This document shows positions 1 to 7,951 of a stretch of 16,417 nt of DNA, in pieces (position 1 is the first letter of the stretch; every line of letters starts with the position of its first letter). The position numbers were made by a program, and so were the translations under genes. Source of the stretch: Bacillota bacterium (GTDB lineage Bacteria > Bacillota > Bacilli > Bacillales_B > DSM-18226); contig JAUZQA010000018.1 of the NCBI GenBank assembly GCA_030705665.1, positions 1 to 16,417 on the forward strand, written 5' to 3'. The notes beneath the pieces are model-generated. The model saw nothing but the letters and a program-made list of their open reading frames with translations. It did not search any database and was not told the DNA's origin.

Positions 1-427
1 CTTCACGGTTAATTTTAGCTGTTGCTTCAAATCCGTAAACTTCTACGCCCCATGGATTTGTACCTTTACCACCAAATTCAACATCAAATTCTACTGGTTT
101 TGTTACGCCTTTAATTGTTAAGTCACCAGTTACTTTGTAGCCATCGCCATCTTTTTTAATATTTGTAGATTTGAAATCAATTGATGGGTAACTCTCTACA
201 TCAAAGAAATCAGGTGATTTTAAGTGATTATTGCGATCTTCGATACGTGTGTTAATACTTGCTACATCAAATTTGAATGCGATTGTAGCAGTTGTTAAAT
301 CAGTTAAGTCTGTTGCTTCTACATCTGCTGTATAAGAATCAATATGACCTGTTACTTTTGATACCATCATATGTTTTACTTCAAATCCTACTAATGAGTG
401 TGCTTGGTCTACTGTCCATTTTGCCAT
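1..427 (-). CDS. YceI-family lipid-binding-like protein (3' end outside window)
   Basis: The minus strand encodes at least 142 residues beginning MAKWTVDQAHSLVGFEVKHM. This is the usual opening of cytosolic YceI proteins: a W-x-x-D-x-x-H-S beginning followed by the first beta strand. Further family features are the central DPxF-like segment (SPDFFDVESYPSIDF, about residues 69-83) and the G-DLTIKGVTKPV strand. The family folds as a lipocalin-like beta barrel that binds polyisoprenoid or other amphiphilic lipids; the cellular role in Bacillus is not defined. There is no signal peptide, so the product is probably cytoplasmic. AGGAGG at 436-441 lies 8 bases before the ATG at 425-427, which fixes the start. 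The C-terminus runs off the left edge. It is transcribed away from the ketone operon and is probably unrelated to it. Confidence 0.93.
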   Translation of the reverse strand, partial: MAKWTVDQAHSLVGFEVKHMMVSKVTGHIDSYTADVEATDLTDLTTATIAFKFDVASINTRIEDRNNHLKSPDFFDVESYPSIDFKSTNIKKDGDGYKVTGDLTIKGVTKPVEFDVEFGGKGTNPWGVEVYGFEATAKINRE

Positions 428-529
428 TTTAAAATTCCTCCTATTTGTTTTATCTTTATCTTAAATTCAAGGTATATCCAAAAATACTTTTACTTTACGA
501 TACTCTAAGCCAAATCGAATCCCCAAAAA

Positions 530-566
530 GCGTACTGCCTCCAAGCTGCGCAAGGAGACAGTACGC
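530..566. terminator. Strong hairpin, possible bidirectional terminator or attenuator upstream of yceI
   Basis: GCGTACTG (530-537) pairs with CAGTACGC (559-566). After one C.A mismatch, CTCC (539-542) pairs with GGAG (554-557), leaving an 11-base loop. On the plus strand the stem is followed by ACTTTTTATT, on the minus strand by TTTTTGGGG, so either direction could terminate. No plus-strand gene ends here. On the minus strand it lies about 100 bases before the yceI start, where it could end a transcript from the right or act as an attenuator in the yceI leader. Confidence 0.55.
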
Positions 567-850
567 ACTTTTTATTCGCAGTTTTTCTTCGAAATCCCTT
601 TTTGAATAAAAATTACTTTTCATTATTGAAAAACTCGGTATCGAGACTCGCCTTTCAATCGATGCTGCTGCTATATTTCCACAGCTATTCGCCTCGGACC
701 CTCAGGCCCTGTTTTTAATGGCAAAAGGGCCTCGAGCCCTAATACTATTAGATGGTCTCATACCTTTCGGTATGTTGGACCATCACTCTCGGAATGTAGT
801 ATGTAGTAATCCTTCTTTGTTCTCTTCATTATAATGAATGGGCTTATGAC
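567..850 (-). other. Structured non-coding stretch, possible leader RNA; orientation uncertain
   Basis: No convincing protein gene was seen here, but two nested hairpins stand out. GATGGTC (751-757) pairs with GACCATC (778-784), enclosing CATACC (759-764) paired with GGTATG (769-774) around a TTTC loop. AGGCCCT (704-710) pairs with AGGGCCT (726-732), extended by CTC (701-703) with GAG (734-736) around one bulged C. A TATAAT-like hexamer (828-833, minus) sits within the palindrome TTCATTATAATGAA, with TTCACA 19 bases upstream. A minus transcript from there would run through both hairpins and the 530-566 stem into yceI. It did not match the conserved cores of riboswitches compared from memory (TPP, SAM, FMN, lysine, cobalamin, M-box, T-box). 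Confidence 0.35.
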
Positions 851-1214
851 CGTGTGAAGAGAGGGCTCCAAGTTTTTAAATGCAGCATATGCAAGTGTTG
901 GAATCAGATTGACCAAACAAAACATTCCATCTCCAAAGGATATTTATGAGTCACCTCTATTAACAAAAATTTCGGAACTATGAAGATATCCTTAAAAGAC
1001 ATATTGAAATCAGACAATTTTTCTCTACAGGGTCATTACCGTATAAGCACCGTCCACAACATTGGAGGGTGCTTATGTCATTTAAAAGCGTTAAATCAGT
1101 CCTTTTGGGTGCTTGTTTTTTCGTATCTGCTATGATAGAATTTTCAACAATCAGAATATTCAATATTTTAAAAACCTTACCATTCACTATTAAAGAACGT
1201 AGGGGGTATCAAAT
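851..1214. other. Intergenic region upstream of the sigma-54 activator, no gene seen
   Basis: This stretch has no reading frame with a ribosome binding site or recognisable protein. It holds one hairpin: ATAAGCACC (1043-1051) pairs with GGTGCTTAT (1068-1076), continued by TCC/GGA around an 8-base loop. The stem lacks a following T-run on either strand. The regulator promoter should lie between about 1100 and 1200. Confidence 0.5.
1128..1136 (+). promoter_or_regulatory. Possible extended -10 promoter of the regulator gene
   Basis: TGC followed by TATGAT (1131-1136) forms a TGn-extended -10 element about 80 bases before the TTG start of the activator. No good -35 hexamer lies at 16-18 bases; TTGGGT at 1105-1110 gives a 20-base spacer. 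This is a weak call. Confidence 0.28.
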
Positions 1215-3224
1215 TTGCCAGATCGTTGGTTACATAAGCAAAAGCTGAAGATTCCTTTTGAAGAATTTATTACTTCGATAAAGGAATCGTGGAAAGGATT
1301 TATCAATAACGGGAATAAACCCGAAAAGATTCTTTCAAATGATATCCTCTCCTCATGGGAACGCTGTTTGGAATACGGGGTTGATCCATTTCAGAATTAT
1401 ATTCACAAAAGTTTAAAGGATCAAGAACTGAAAATGGAAAAGGAAAGAAATGAAAAAATGCTTATGTATGCTGAGCCGGTGATGAAACAATTATGCCAAG
1501 TTATTGAAGGGTCAAACTCGGTTTTGGTTATATCCGACAAAAATGGATATGTTCTTGAGTTGCATGGTGATTCCCTCACACAGAAGGAAGCTGCAAGAAT
1601 CAACTTTTATCCTGGAGCAACCTGGAGTGAAGAGGTTGCCGGTACAAACGCCCTCGGGACTGTCATAAAACAAAAAAAGCCAATTCAAATTGTTCATACC
1701 GAACACTTTTGTACGGGATGGCATGATTGGACATGCGTGTCATCACCGATTTTAAATCCGATTACAAACGAGCTGCTTGGTGTAATCGATATATCTGGTA
1801 AGTGGAAGGGATTTCCACATCATACATTTGGAATGGCCATCAGCATGTCAAATATGATTTCGAACGGGATTGAAAGTAAAATACTAAATGATATGACCCA
1901 GCTTAATCCATTTTTACTAACAGCGATCGGTTCTTTGGAAGAGGGACTACTGGCCATCGATACAAATAAAAATATCATCAAATCAAATTCGGTGATTCAA
2001 AGAATTTTTGGAAAAGAAATGATTAGCTTGTCTCAATATCCATATTTTGATGTTCTTATAGATAAAGTACTATACGGAATTGAGAAGTTTATCAAACAAG
2101 AAATTGATATAAATCGAAAGTTATATGTTGTTTCTATTTCCCCTGTAAATTCAGACGGGGAAAGTATTGTTGGCGTGATCGTCCATTTACATGAATCTAA
2201 AATGATCGTACAGCATCAAGAAAAAAAACAGACGACCATGAAAAATACATCACAAAAAAACTACTCTATCCACGATATTGTAGGTTCATCGTCTATATTT
2301 AAAAAAGTATTACAAAAAGCTCAAAAAGCAGCAACTGTTGATTCAACTCTATTGATTACTGGAGAAACGGGAGTTGGTAAGGAGGTATTTGCCCAGGTTG
2401 TTCACAATGAAAGCGAAAGAAAAAATAAACCATTTATTGCTGTAAATTGTGGGGCCATTCCCAGAAATCTAATAGAAAGCGAGCTTTTTGGATACGAGTC
2501 TGGATCGTTTACAGGTGCAAGTCAGAAAGGAAGGAAAGGGAAGTTTGAACTGGCCCAGAGCGGGACAATCTTTCTTGATGAAATTGGTGATATGCCCCTG
2601 GATGTTCAGGTTCACTTACTTCGGGTTTTAGAGGAAAGAAGGATACAAAGGGTAGGCGGGGATCAGTCTATCCCTATCGATGTGCGCATTATTGCTGCAA
2701 CAAACAAAGACCTAATTGAAGCTGTAAAAAATGGAGAATTCCGTGCGGATTTACTCTATCGCTTAAGAGTAATCAAATTAGAGATACCATCACTGAAAGA
2801 AAGAAAAGCAGACATACCATTACTAATACAACATTTTATAACAAAGCTCAGCAATAAATTTGGTAAGATTCAAATTCAATTTGATCCAATGGTGATCGAG
2901 GAGTTACAGGAATATTCCTGGCCTGGTAATATTCGAGAGTTAAAAAATGTGGTGGAACAAATGTTGTTTAATATGGAGGGGAACTTCATTTCATTAAATG
3001 ATATACCTGATGATATCCTTACTAGCAAAATAACAAGTGAAAGGGAAGAATTTATCAAACTGATTCAAAAAATGAATGGAAATATGAGCGAGATCGCCAG
3101 TAAACTTGGTATGTCTCGTGCAACGCTTTATCGGAAACTGAAAAAGTATGGAATTGCAACCGATACACTCAAATCTAAAAGCAAAGAATCCGAAAGTGGA
3201 TCATTTCAAACTGCTTCTTTTTAA
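1215..3224 (+). CDS. Sigma-54-dependent transcriptional activator, AcoR/AcxR type
   Basis: A 669-residue enhancer-binding protein that likely senses a small molecule and opens sigma-54 (SigL) promoters by ATP hydrolysis. Domains in order: an AcoR-type N-terminus with GAF domain (about 75-210), a PAS-like segment (about 230-335), an AAA+ domain (about 352-580) and a Fis-type helix-turn-helix (about 620-648). Visible motifs are Walker A GETGVGKE (383-390), the sigma-54 contact loop GSFTGA (430-435; the consensus is GAFTGA), Walker B with D455-E456, and WPGNIREL near 569. The HTH reads SEIASKLGMSRATLYRKL. The start is TTG at 1215, 7 bases after AGGGGGT. The gene faces the same way as the carboxylase operon, whose sigma-54 promoter begins 170 bases downstream, so it is the obvious activator. 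AcoR (acetoin) and AcxR (acetone carboxylase) share this layout; the context favours a ketone-responsive role. Confidence 0.93.
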   Translation: MPDRWLHKQKLKIPFEEFITSIKESWKGFINNGNKPEKILSNDILSSWERCLEYGVDPFQNYIHKSLKDQELKMEKERNEKMLMYAEPVMKQLCQVIEGSNSVLVISDKNGYVLELHGDSLTQKEAARINFYPGATWSEEVAGTNALGTVIKQKKPIQIVHTEHFCTGWHDWTCVSSPILNPITNELLGVIDISGKWKGFPHHTFGMAISMSNMISNGIESKILNDMTQLNPFLLTAIGSLEEGLLAIDTNKNIIKSNSVIQRIFGKEMISLSQYPYFDVLIDKVLYGIEKFIKQEIDINRKLYVVSISPVNSDGESIVGVIVHLHESKMIVQHQEKKQTTMKNTSQKNYSIHDIVGSSSIFKKVLQKAQKAATVDSTLLITGETGVGKEVFAQVVHNESERKNKPFIAVNCGAIPRNLIESELFGYESGSFTGASQKGRKGKFELAQSGTIFLDEIGDMPLDVQVHLLRVLEERRIQRVGGDQSIPIDVRIIAATNKDLIEAVKNGEFRADLLYRLRVIKLEIPSLKERKADIPLLIQHFITKLSNKFGKIQIQFDPMVIEELQEYSWPGNIRELKNVVEQMLFNMEGNFISLNDIPDDILTSKITSEREEFIKLIQKMNGNMSEIASKLGMSRATLYRKLKKYGIATDTLKSKSKESESGSFQTASF

Positions 3225-3239
3225 AAGAAGCAGTTTTTT
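3208..3239 (+). terminator. Intrinsic terminator overlapping the end of the regulator gene
   Basis: AAACTGCTTC (3208-3217) pairs with GAAGCAGTTT (3227-3236), and the T/A-rich centre may extend the stem. A run of six T follows from 3233. The 5' arm encodes the last residues of the activator and the stop codon lies in the loop, so transcription should end right after the gene and not run into the operon. Confidence 0.8.
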
Positions 3240-3260
3240 CGTTTGATTAGATCCTAAAAC

Positions 3261-3334
3261 GGTCTCATATTATGAGCCAAATGCGACAGATGAGACAGAT
3301 GAGACAAATACTGTCTCACTGAAACAGTGAGACA
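3261..3334 (+). promoter_or_regulatory. Upstream activator sites: cluster of GTCTCA/TGAGAC boxes
   Basis: Three adjacent motifs share the core TGAGAC (or GTCTCA inverted). First, GGTCTCATA (3261-3269) faces TATGAGCC (3271-3278). Second, ACAGATGAG occurs twice in tandem (3286-3294, 3295-3303), followed by ACA. Third, TGTCTCACTG (3312-3321) and CAGTGAGACA (3325-3334) form a perfect 10-bp inverted repeat with an AAA spacer. They lie about 60-130 bases upstream of the sigma-54 promoter, the usual place for activator binding. The neighbouring activator with its Fis-type HTH is the likely ligand; this is inference. Confidence 0.75.
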
Positions 3335-3391
3335 ATTCAAACTTGCGCTTAATAAGGTCTGTGAAACGGGTATTTCTGTACGAATCCAATT

Positions 3392-3408
3392 TTGGCACAC
3401 TAATTGCA
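3392..3408 (+). promoter_or_regulatory. Sigma-54 (-24/-12) promoter of the ketone carboxylase operon
   Basis: TTGGCAC (3392-3398), five bases, then TTGCA (3404-3408) matches the consensus TGGCAC-N5-TTGCW. The invariant GG (3394-3395) and GC (3406-3407) are exactly 10 bases apart. Transcription should begin near 3418-3420, giving a leader of about 50 bases before the first gene. Dependence on SigL plus the upstream activator follows from the family. Confidence 0.92.
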
Positions 3409-3468
3409 CATATATAGGTGTGAGGGGGGAGAAAAAATTAAATCATTTTATCGAAAGGGGAATCGCTA

Positions 3469-5409
3469 ATGAGCGTACTAATGACTATTGACAATGGCGG
3501 GACATTCACAGATGCATGTTTGATTAAAGGAGAGAAAATAGTCCGAGCCAAAACCTTAACAACACCCTATGATTTAACAAAATGCTTTATTGATGTAATT
3601 AATCGGATTTCTGAAGAATTGTATGGTGAGCCAAATATTCGAAAACTCCTCCAAGAAACGGAATATCTCCGATACTCAACAACTGCTGGGACAAATGCAA
3701 TTGTGCAAAAGCGCGGGCCGCGTTTGGGGTTGATCGTTAGGAAGGGTACTGATACTTCTTTCTTAACAGATTCAATGGAAAAGCAGGAAATGTTTAATAG
3801 TATGATTGATGGAAGAATTGTAGAAATTGATCCTGATAAAGATAGGGACCTATTAGAGTCAGAAATAGTAATTGCTGTAAATCAGTTGCTTTCACAAGGG
3901 GTAAACCGCCTTGCCATTAGCTTTAGCGGGGAATCTTTAGTCGGGGATGAGATAAAAGTAAAAAATATCATCCTCCGTAAATATCCACGTCATTTGCTGG
4001 GAGCGATCCCAATGATTTTTTCACATGAGGTGGCAGAAGACAAAAATGATAGCCAAAGAACATGGACTGCATTAATTAACTCATTTCTCCATACAGAGAT
4101 GGAGAGGTTCCTCTATAATTCTGAAAACTTCCTGCGAAGTCATCGGATGAAAAATCCGCTGCTCATTTTTCATAATGATGGAAACTCTGCAAGAGTCGCA
4201 AAGACAACGGCGATAAAAACATATGGTTCGGGACCACGCGGCGGAATGGAAGGGACAAAAGCTATTGCAGCCCAATACAATATTCCAGCTTTATTAACAT
4301 TAGATATAGGTGGGACCACTTCAGATATTGGTCTTGTAAAAGAAGAAAAAATAAAAGTAGACCGCTATGGACATATTGAGGGGATTCCAACCTCGTTCTC
4401 CTTAAGTGATTTAATCAGTATTGGTGCCGGCGGAAGTTCTGTTTTTTCCGTAAAAAACAACAATCTTCAAGTTGGGCCGGAAAGCGTTGGGGCTGTCCCA
4501 GGCCCAGCCTGTTTTGGAAGGGGTGGAAAAGAAGCAACAGTAACAGATGCCTATTTTCTCATGGGTGTACTTGATTCACGATCCTATTTCCGCGGCAGCA
4601 TGACTTTGGATGAGGAACGAGCTAAAACAGCCATTATCGAAAATGTTGCCAGACCACTTGGAATTTCACTTGAAAGCTCTTTATTGGAGATGGAAAAACA
4701 ATATTGTCAAAAAATTGCCGATGGACTGTCCACCTATCAGGAGCAGGTTGATGATGAAACATTACTTGCTTTTGGGGGTGCCGGACCAATGAGCGCCTGT
4801 GGTGTTGCAGAAGCAGCGGGAATAAATAAAATTATTATTCCTCGCCTAGCAGCTGTTTTCAGTGCATTTGGAATCGGCTTCAGTGATATTGCCCATGAAT
4901 ATCAAACATATCTATCTTCAGTGTCTGAACAAATTATGAATGAAAAATTGAAAGAACTTGAGGAAAAAGCCGAAAGGGATATGTTTGCCGAAGGATTTAC
5001 TATTTCTGAATGCCGTACTACTGCTTTTATCAGTTATTTTACAGATGGTGAGGAAAAAATTGCATCACTTTCGGAGATCAATCTGGTGAAAAACAAAATA
5101 TCCGAAGAAGATGACATTCGTTTACATTTAAAGGTCGAAAAACCAATCATTCATTTTAAATTTGAGGAAAATCAATCCGCAGGACAAACGGAATTAACTC
5201 CGATCCGTACTCAAAGAATTTTAAATGAAAATGAAGAGTGGGAAGACGTTCCGGTTTATTCTTTTGAAGCGATTTCCTCAGGAACTAAAGGGGAGGGCCC
5301 CGCCTTAATTGAGGATGAATATTTTACTTGCCGAATTTTAAAAGGCTGGGAATATGAAGTGAATTCCTTTAAAGATATCTTTCTTTATAGAAAAGGGGGA
5401 GAAAAATAG
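3469..5409 (+). CDS. apc1: HyuA-like subunit of an acetophenone/acetone-carboxylase-type enzyme (Apc1-like)
   Basis: A 646-residue member of the hydantoinase A/oxoprolinase family, with an ASKHA-type ATP-binding fold. The first phosphate motif is DNGGTFTD (8-15), where most relatives have DIGGTFTD. The second is LDIGGTTSDIG with Asp279, and the conserved late loop is GGAGP (436-440). In ketone carboxylases such subunits use ATP to phosphorylate bicarbonate or the ketone enolate. AAAGGGGA (3454-3461) is 7 bases before the ATG. It is the first gene after the sigma-54 promoter, and its stop touches the start of the next gene. Its size fits the roughly 70-kDa Apc1 of Aromatoleum. Family membership is clear; the exact substrate and which ATP step it performs are inferred from the whole operon. 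Confidence 0.87.
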   Translation: MSVLMTIDNGGTFTDACLIKGEKIVRAKTLTTPYDLTKCFIDVINRISEELYGEPNIRKLLQETEYLRYSTTAGTNAIVQKRGPRLGLIVRKGTDTSFLTDSMEKQEMFNSMIDGRIVEIDPDKDRDLLESEIVIAVNQLLSQGVNRLAISFSGESLVGDEIKVKNIILRKYPRHLLGAIPMIFSHEVAEDKNDSQRTWTALINSFLHTEMERFLYNSENFLRSHRMKNPLLIFHNDGNSARVAKTTAIKTYGSGPRGGMEGTKAIAAQYNIPALLTLDIGGTTSDIGLVKEEKIKVDRYGHIEGIPTSFSLSDLISIGAGGSSVFSVKNNNLQVGPESVGAVPGPACFGRGGKEATVTDAYFLMGVLDSRSYFRGSMTLDEERAKTAIIENVARPLGISLESSLLEMEKQYCQKIADGLSTYQEQVDDETLLAFGGAGPMSACGVAEAAGINKIIIPRLAAVFSAFGIGFSDIAHEYQTYLSSVSEQIMNEKLKELEEKAERDMFAEGFTISECRTTAFISYFTDGEEKIASLSEINLVKNKISEEDDIRLHLKVEKPIIHFKFEENQSAGQTELTPIRTQRILNENEEWEDVPVYSFEAISSGTKGEGPALIEDEYFTCRILKGWEYEVNSFKDIFLYRKGGEK

Positions 5410-5763
5410 ATGAGAGAAAACATGACAGAATATCTGGCCATTGATCTTGAAACAGAAAACTGGGTATGCCGAAAATGTGACCATTCTATCGCACCTGCTC
5501 GCGTTAATTATAAAGAAGGTTTATTGGTGAACGTCCGCGATCCGCGCGAAATCCACAAGCCGATTCTAAATCCGGATTTATATGAGTATACGTATGCTCC
5601 AGATCCAAAGTGGCTGCAAATCCTTGAGTATTATTGCCCAAGCTGTGCAACTCAGATAGAGGTTGAATATTTGCCGCCCGGGCATCCGCCGGTAAGAGAT
5701 ATGGATTTTGATATTGATGCATTAAAACGACGCAGAAAGAATGGAAAGGAGCAAAGAGCATGA
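5410..5763 (+). CDS. apc2: Small zinc-binding carboxylase subunit (Apc2 / acetone carboxylase gamma-like)
   Basis: A 117-residue protein with two CxxC pairs, Cys20/Cys23 and Cys76/Cys79, enough for one structural zinc site. The rest is polar, with a proline-rich stretch (LPPGHPPVRD) near residues 88-97 and a basic C-terminus. It resembles the small gamma subunit found between the large subunits in acetone and acetophenone carboxylases (about 15 kDa in Apc). The start codon follows the apc1 stop directly. GGGGGAG at 5395-5401, inside the end of apc1, serves as ribosome binding site. The stop overlaps the next start as ATGA, so translation is coupled and equal stoichiometry is likely. A role in assembly or in shaping the active-site channel is inference. 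Confidence 0.83.
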   Translation: MRENMTEYLAIDLETENWVCRKCDHSIAPARVNYKEGLLVNVRDPREIHKPILNPDLYEYTYAPDPKWLQILEYYCPSCATQIEVEYLPPGHPPVRDMDFDIDALKRRRKNGKEQRA

Positions 5764-7934
5764 AACAGGTGAGTGTAGATATCGGTGGAACGTTTACAGA
5801 TTGTTTTTTGGTTTGGGATGACACGCTAATTGAGACGAAAGCGCTTACAACCCACCACAATCTAGCCTTAGGGTTTATGGATGCGCTTGAACAAGCTTGT
5901 GCAGAACTCGGAAAAACGATTCGTGAAGTGTTATCACAACTTGATTCAGTACGCTATGCTACTACGCTCGGAACAAATGCCTTATTAGAAAGAAAAGGGC
6001 CAAAGATTGGCCTCATCACAACGGCAGGTTATGAAAGTCAGGTTCCATTAAGCCGTGGTCGTGGATATGGGGATGGTTTAATTCCGGAGGAGCAAGCCGA
6101 CCTTCCGGCAGGTCATCGTCCGGAGCCGCTTGTTACACCGCCTATGATTGAAGGGGTGCGGGAACGTATTGATTATGACGGGAAAATTATTATGAAACTT
6201 GACGAGGAACATTTACGCAAACAAATCCGAAAGCTTGTAGACCGAGGCGCGCAGGCCTTTGTAGTTGGTTTGATGAATTCAGTTGTAAATCCTGTGCATG
6301 AAAGAAAAGTAGAAGAAATTATTTTGAAGGAATACCCTACACACATGCTTGGCTCCATGCCAGTCATTCTTTCCCATCAGGTAGCTGAAAGGAAAGGAGA
6401 ATACGTAAGGATTACATCTGCAATATTAGACGCATATTTACATGACCAAATGTATCATGCATTGAGTTCGCTTGAAATGACACTTAAAGAATATGGCTAT
6501 CAAAAACCAATGCTAGTTGTGCATAATATTGGCGGAATGGCGCAGCTCAACTCAACCCATGCTCTGCAAACGATTCACTCAGGACCGACTTCCGGTATTA
6601 ATGCCTCTGAACATTTGTCTGAGGAATTTGAAGTTGGACATTTAGTTGCCATGGATATGGGAGGAACCAGCTGCGATATTGGAATCATTGTTGGCGGTGG
6701 TATCCGTTTCTATGACTTTAATCCGGTCATTGACCGCTGGCTTGTCAGCGTACCAATGCTCCACCTTGGTGTAATTGGAGCAGGCGGGGGCTCGATTGCT
6801 CGCTATGATCAAACTTTAAATCATATTGAGGTTGGACCTGCAAGTGCCGGATCCGAACCTGGTCCAGCATGCTTTGACCGAGGCGGACTTGACCCAACCG
6901 TAACAGATGCCGATTTGATCTTGGGATATTTAGATCCTGGCTATTACGCTGAAGGACATATTGCTTTAAATAAAAAACGTTCAGAGTTTGCCATTGAAGA
7001 AGCAATTTGTGAGGAAATGGATTTAACTGTGATCGATGCAGCCAAGCAAATTAAAAAGAAGGTTGACTCAAACATGGCGCATGCCATTTTTAAAGAACTG
7101 GGAGTTAAGGGCTATGATCCGAAAAACTTCACTTTGCTTGCCTATGGTGGAAATGGGCCGCTCCATTGTTGCGGAATAGCAAGAGTACTGGAAATTGATA
7201 AAATTCTTGTCCCGCCATTTGCTCCGATTTTCTCTGCAGTTGGAGCAGGCATCATGAATCAAGTAAACATTCACGAACGCTCTGTTTTTATGAATATTTA
7301 TGATTCAAACACAAGAAGTTTATTTAAAGATTTTGATCGTTTTAACGCGATTGTCCAAGAGCTTGAAAAGGAAGGTAAAGAAGAATTGATGCGGCAGGGT
7401 ATTCCTGAGGACCAGATCCAATTCCGTCTTGAGCTTGATATGCGCTATGGAAATCAGTTAACTCAGACTTCGGTTATTTCTCCGGTTAATCGTTTGACCA
7501 ACATGTCAGAGGTTATGAAGCTCGTAAACGCATTTAGTGATAACTATGGAGAGCGTTTTGGAGAAGGCAGCCAGCAGCCGGAGGCAGGGATCCGCATTAA
7601 TACGGTCCGTGTTCTTTCCTTCGTTGAACTGGAACAAGTTAAGTTTACAAAGGGATCAGAAGTGTTTATTGAGGCCCCAGAGCCAATAAGTGTACGAAAC
7701 TGCTATTTTGTTGATTTTGAAAATCCATTAAAGACAGCTGTCTACCGTTCAGAACAATTACAATCAGGGGTTGAAATTGTTGGACCTGCTATTGTTGAAT
7801 CACCAAGAACTAGCTATTTAATTGAACCTGGATGGAGGCTGGTAATGGGAGAACAGCGTTCAGCATGGATTTTAAATACAGCGAAAACGGCAAGCAAGCA
7901 AAAAACAAATGTACAAGCAAAAGCAAAAGCTTAA
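5760..7934 (+). CDS. apc3: Second HyuA-like carboxylase subunit (Apc3-like)
   Basis: A 724-residue hydantoinase A/oxoprolinase-family protein, a diverged paralogue of the 646-residue subunit. It has canonical DIGGTFTD (7-14), a second phosphate motif MDMGGTSCDIG with Asp299, and GGNGP (463-467) where the paralogue has GGAGP. Two different HyuA-like chains in one operon are the mark of the acetophenone-type enzyme; acetone carboxylase has only one. The likely role is the second ATP-dependent activation. The ATG overlaps the apc2 stop (ATGA), with AAAGGAG at 5746-5752. The last 20 or so residues form a Lys/Ala/Gln-rich tail that looks disordered and is read from a short A-rich repetitive stretch. 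Division of labour between the two HyuA chains is inferred, not visible. Confidence 0.87.
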   Translation: MKQVSVDIGGTFTDCFLVWDDTLIETKALTTHHNLALGFMDALEQACAELGKTIREVLSQLDSVRYATTLGTNALLERKGPKIGLITTAGYESQVPLSRGRGYGDGLIPEEQADLPAGHRPEPLVTPPMIEGVRERIDYDGKIIMKLDEEHLRKQIRKLVDRGAQAFVVGLMNSVVNPVHERKVEEIILKEYPTHMLGSMPVILSHQVAERKGEYVRITSAILDAYLHDQMYHALSSLEMTLKEYGYQKPMLVVHNIGGMAQLNSTHALQTIHSGPTSGINASEHLSEEFEVGHLVAMDMGGTSCDIGIIVGGGIRFYDFNPVIDRWLVSVPMLHLGVIGAGGGSIARYDQTLNHIEVGPASAGSEPGPACFDRGGLDPTVTDADLILGYLDPGYYAEGHIALNKKRSEFAIEEAICEEMDLTVIDAAKQIKKKVDSNMAHAIFKELGVKGYDPKNFTLLAYGGNGPLHCCGIARVLEIDKILVPPFAPIFSAVGAGIMNQVNIHERSVFMNIYDSNTRSLFKDFDRFNAIVQELEKEGKEELMRQGIPEDQIQFRLELDMRYGNQLTQTSVISPVNRLTNMSEVMKLVNAFSDNYGERFGEGSQQPEAGIRINTVRVLSFVELEQVKFTKGSEVFIEAPEPISVRNCYFVDFENPLKTAVYRSEQLQSGVEIVGPAIVESPRTSYLIEPGWRLVMGEQRSAWILNTAKTASKQKTNVQAKAKA

Positions 7935-7951
7935 AAAAAGGAGTGATCAGG

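Noticed and set aside
758..925. 55-residue minus-strand frame starting MFCLVNLIPTLAYAAF
   Set aside because: A GGAG lies 5 bases upstream of the ATG, but no family was recognised and its end falls in a strong hairpin. Not excluded, but too weak to annotate.
978..1187. 69-residue minus-strand open frame before the regulator
   Set aside because: No ribosome binding site, no recognisable motif, and it spans the likely regulator promoter.
1215..3224. AcoR proper, regulator of acetoin catabolism
   Set aside because: Same domain layout, but no acetoin dehydrogenase genes nearby; the adjoining sigma-54 promoter drives the carboxylase operon.
5504..5860. 118-residue minus-strand frame across apc2/apc3
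   Set aside because: It lies opposite well-supported coupled genes and has no motif or ribosome binding site; a shadow frame.
7832..7951. 40-codon N-terminal extension of the HyuB-like gene
   Set aside because: It overlaps apc3 in another frame and lacks a ribosome binding site; AGGAG and ATG at 7952 are well placed, and family residue spacing fits that start.
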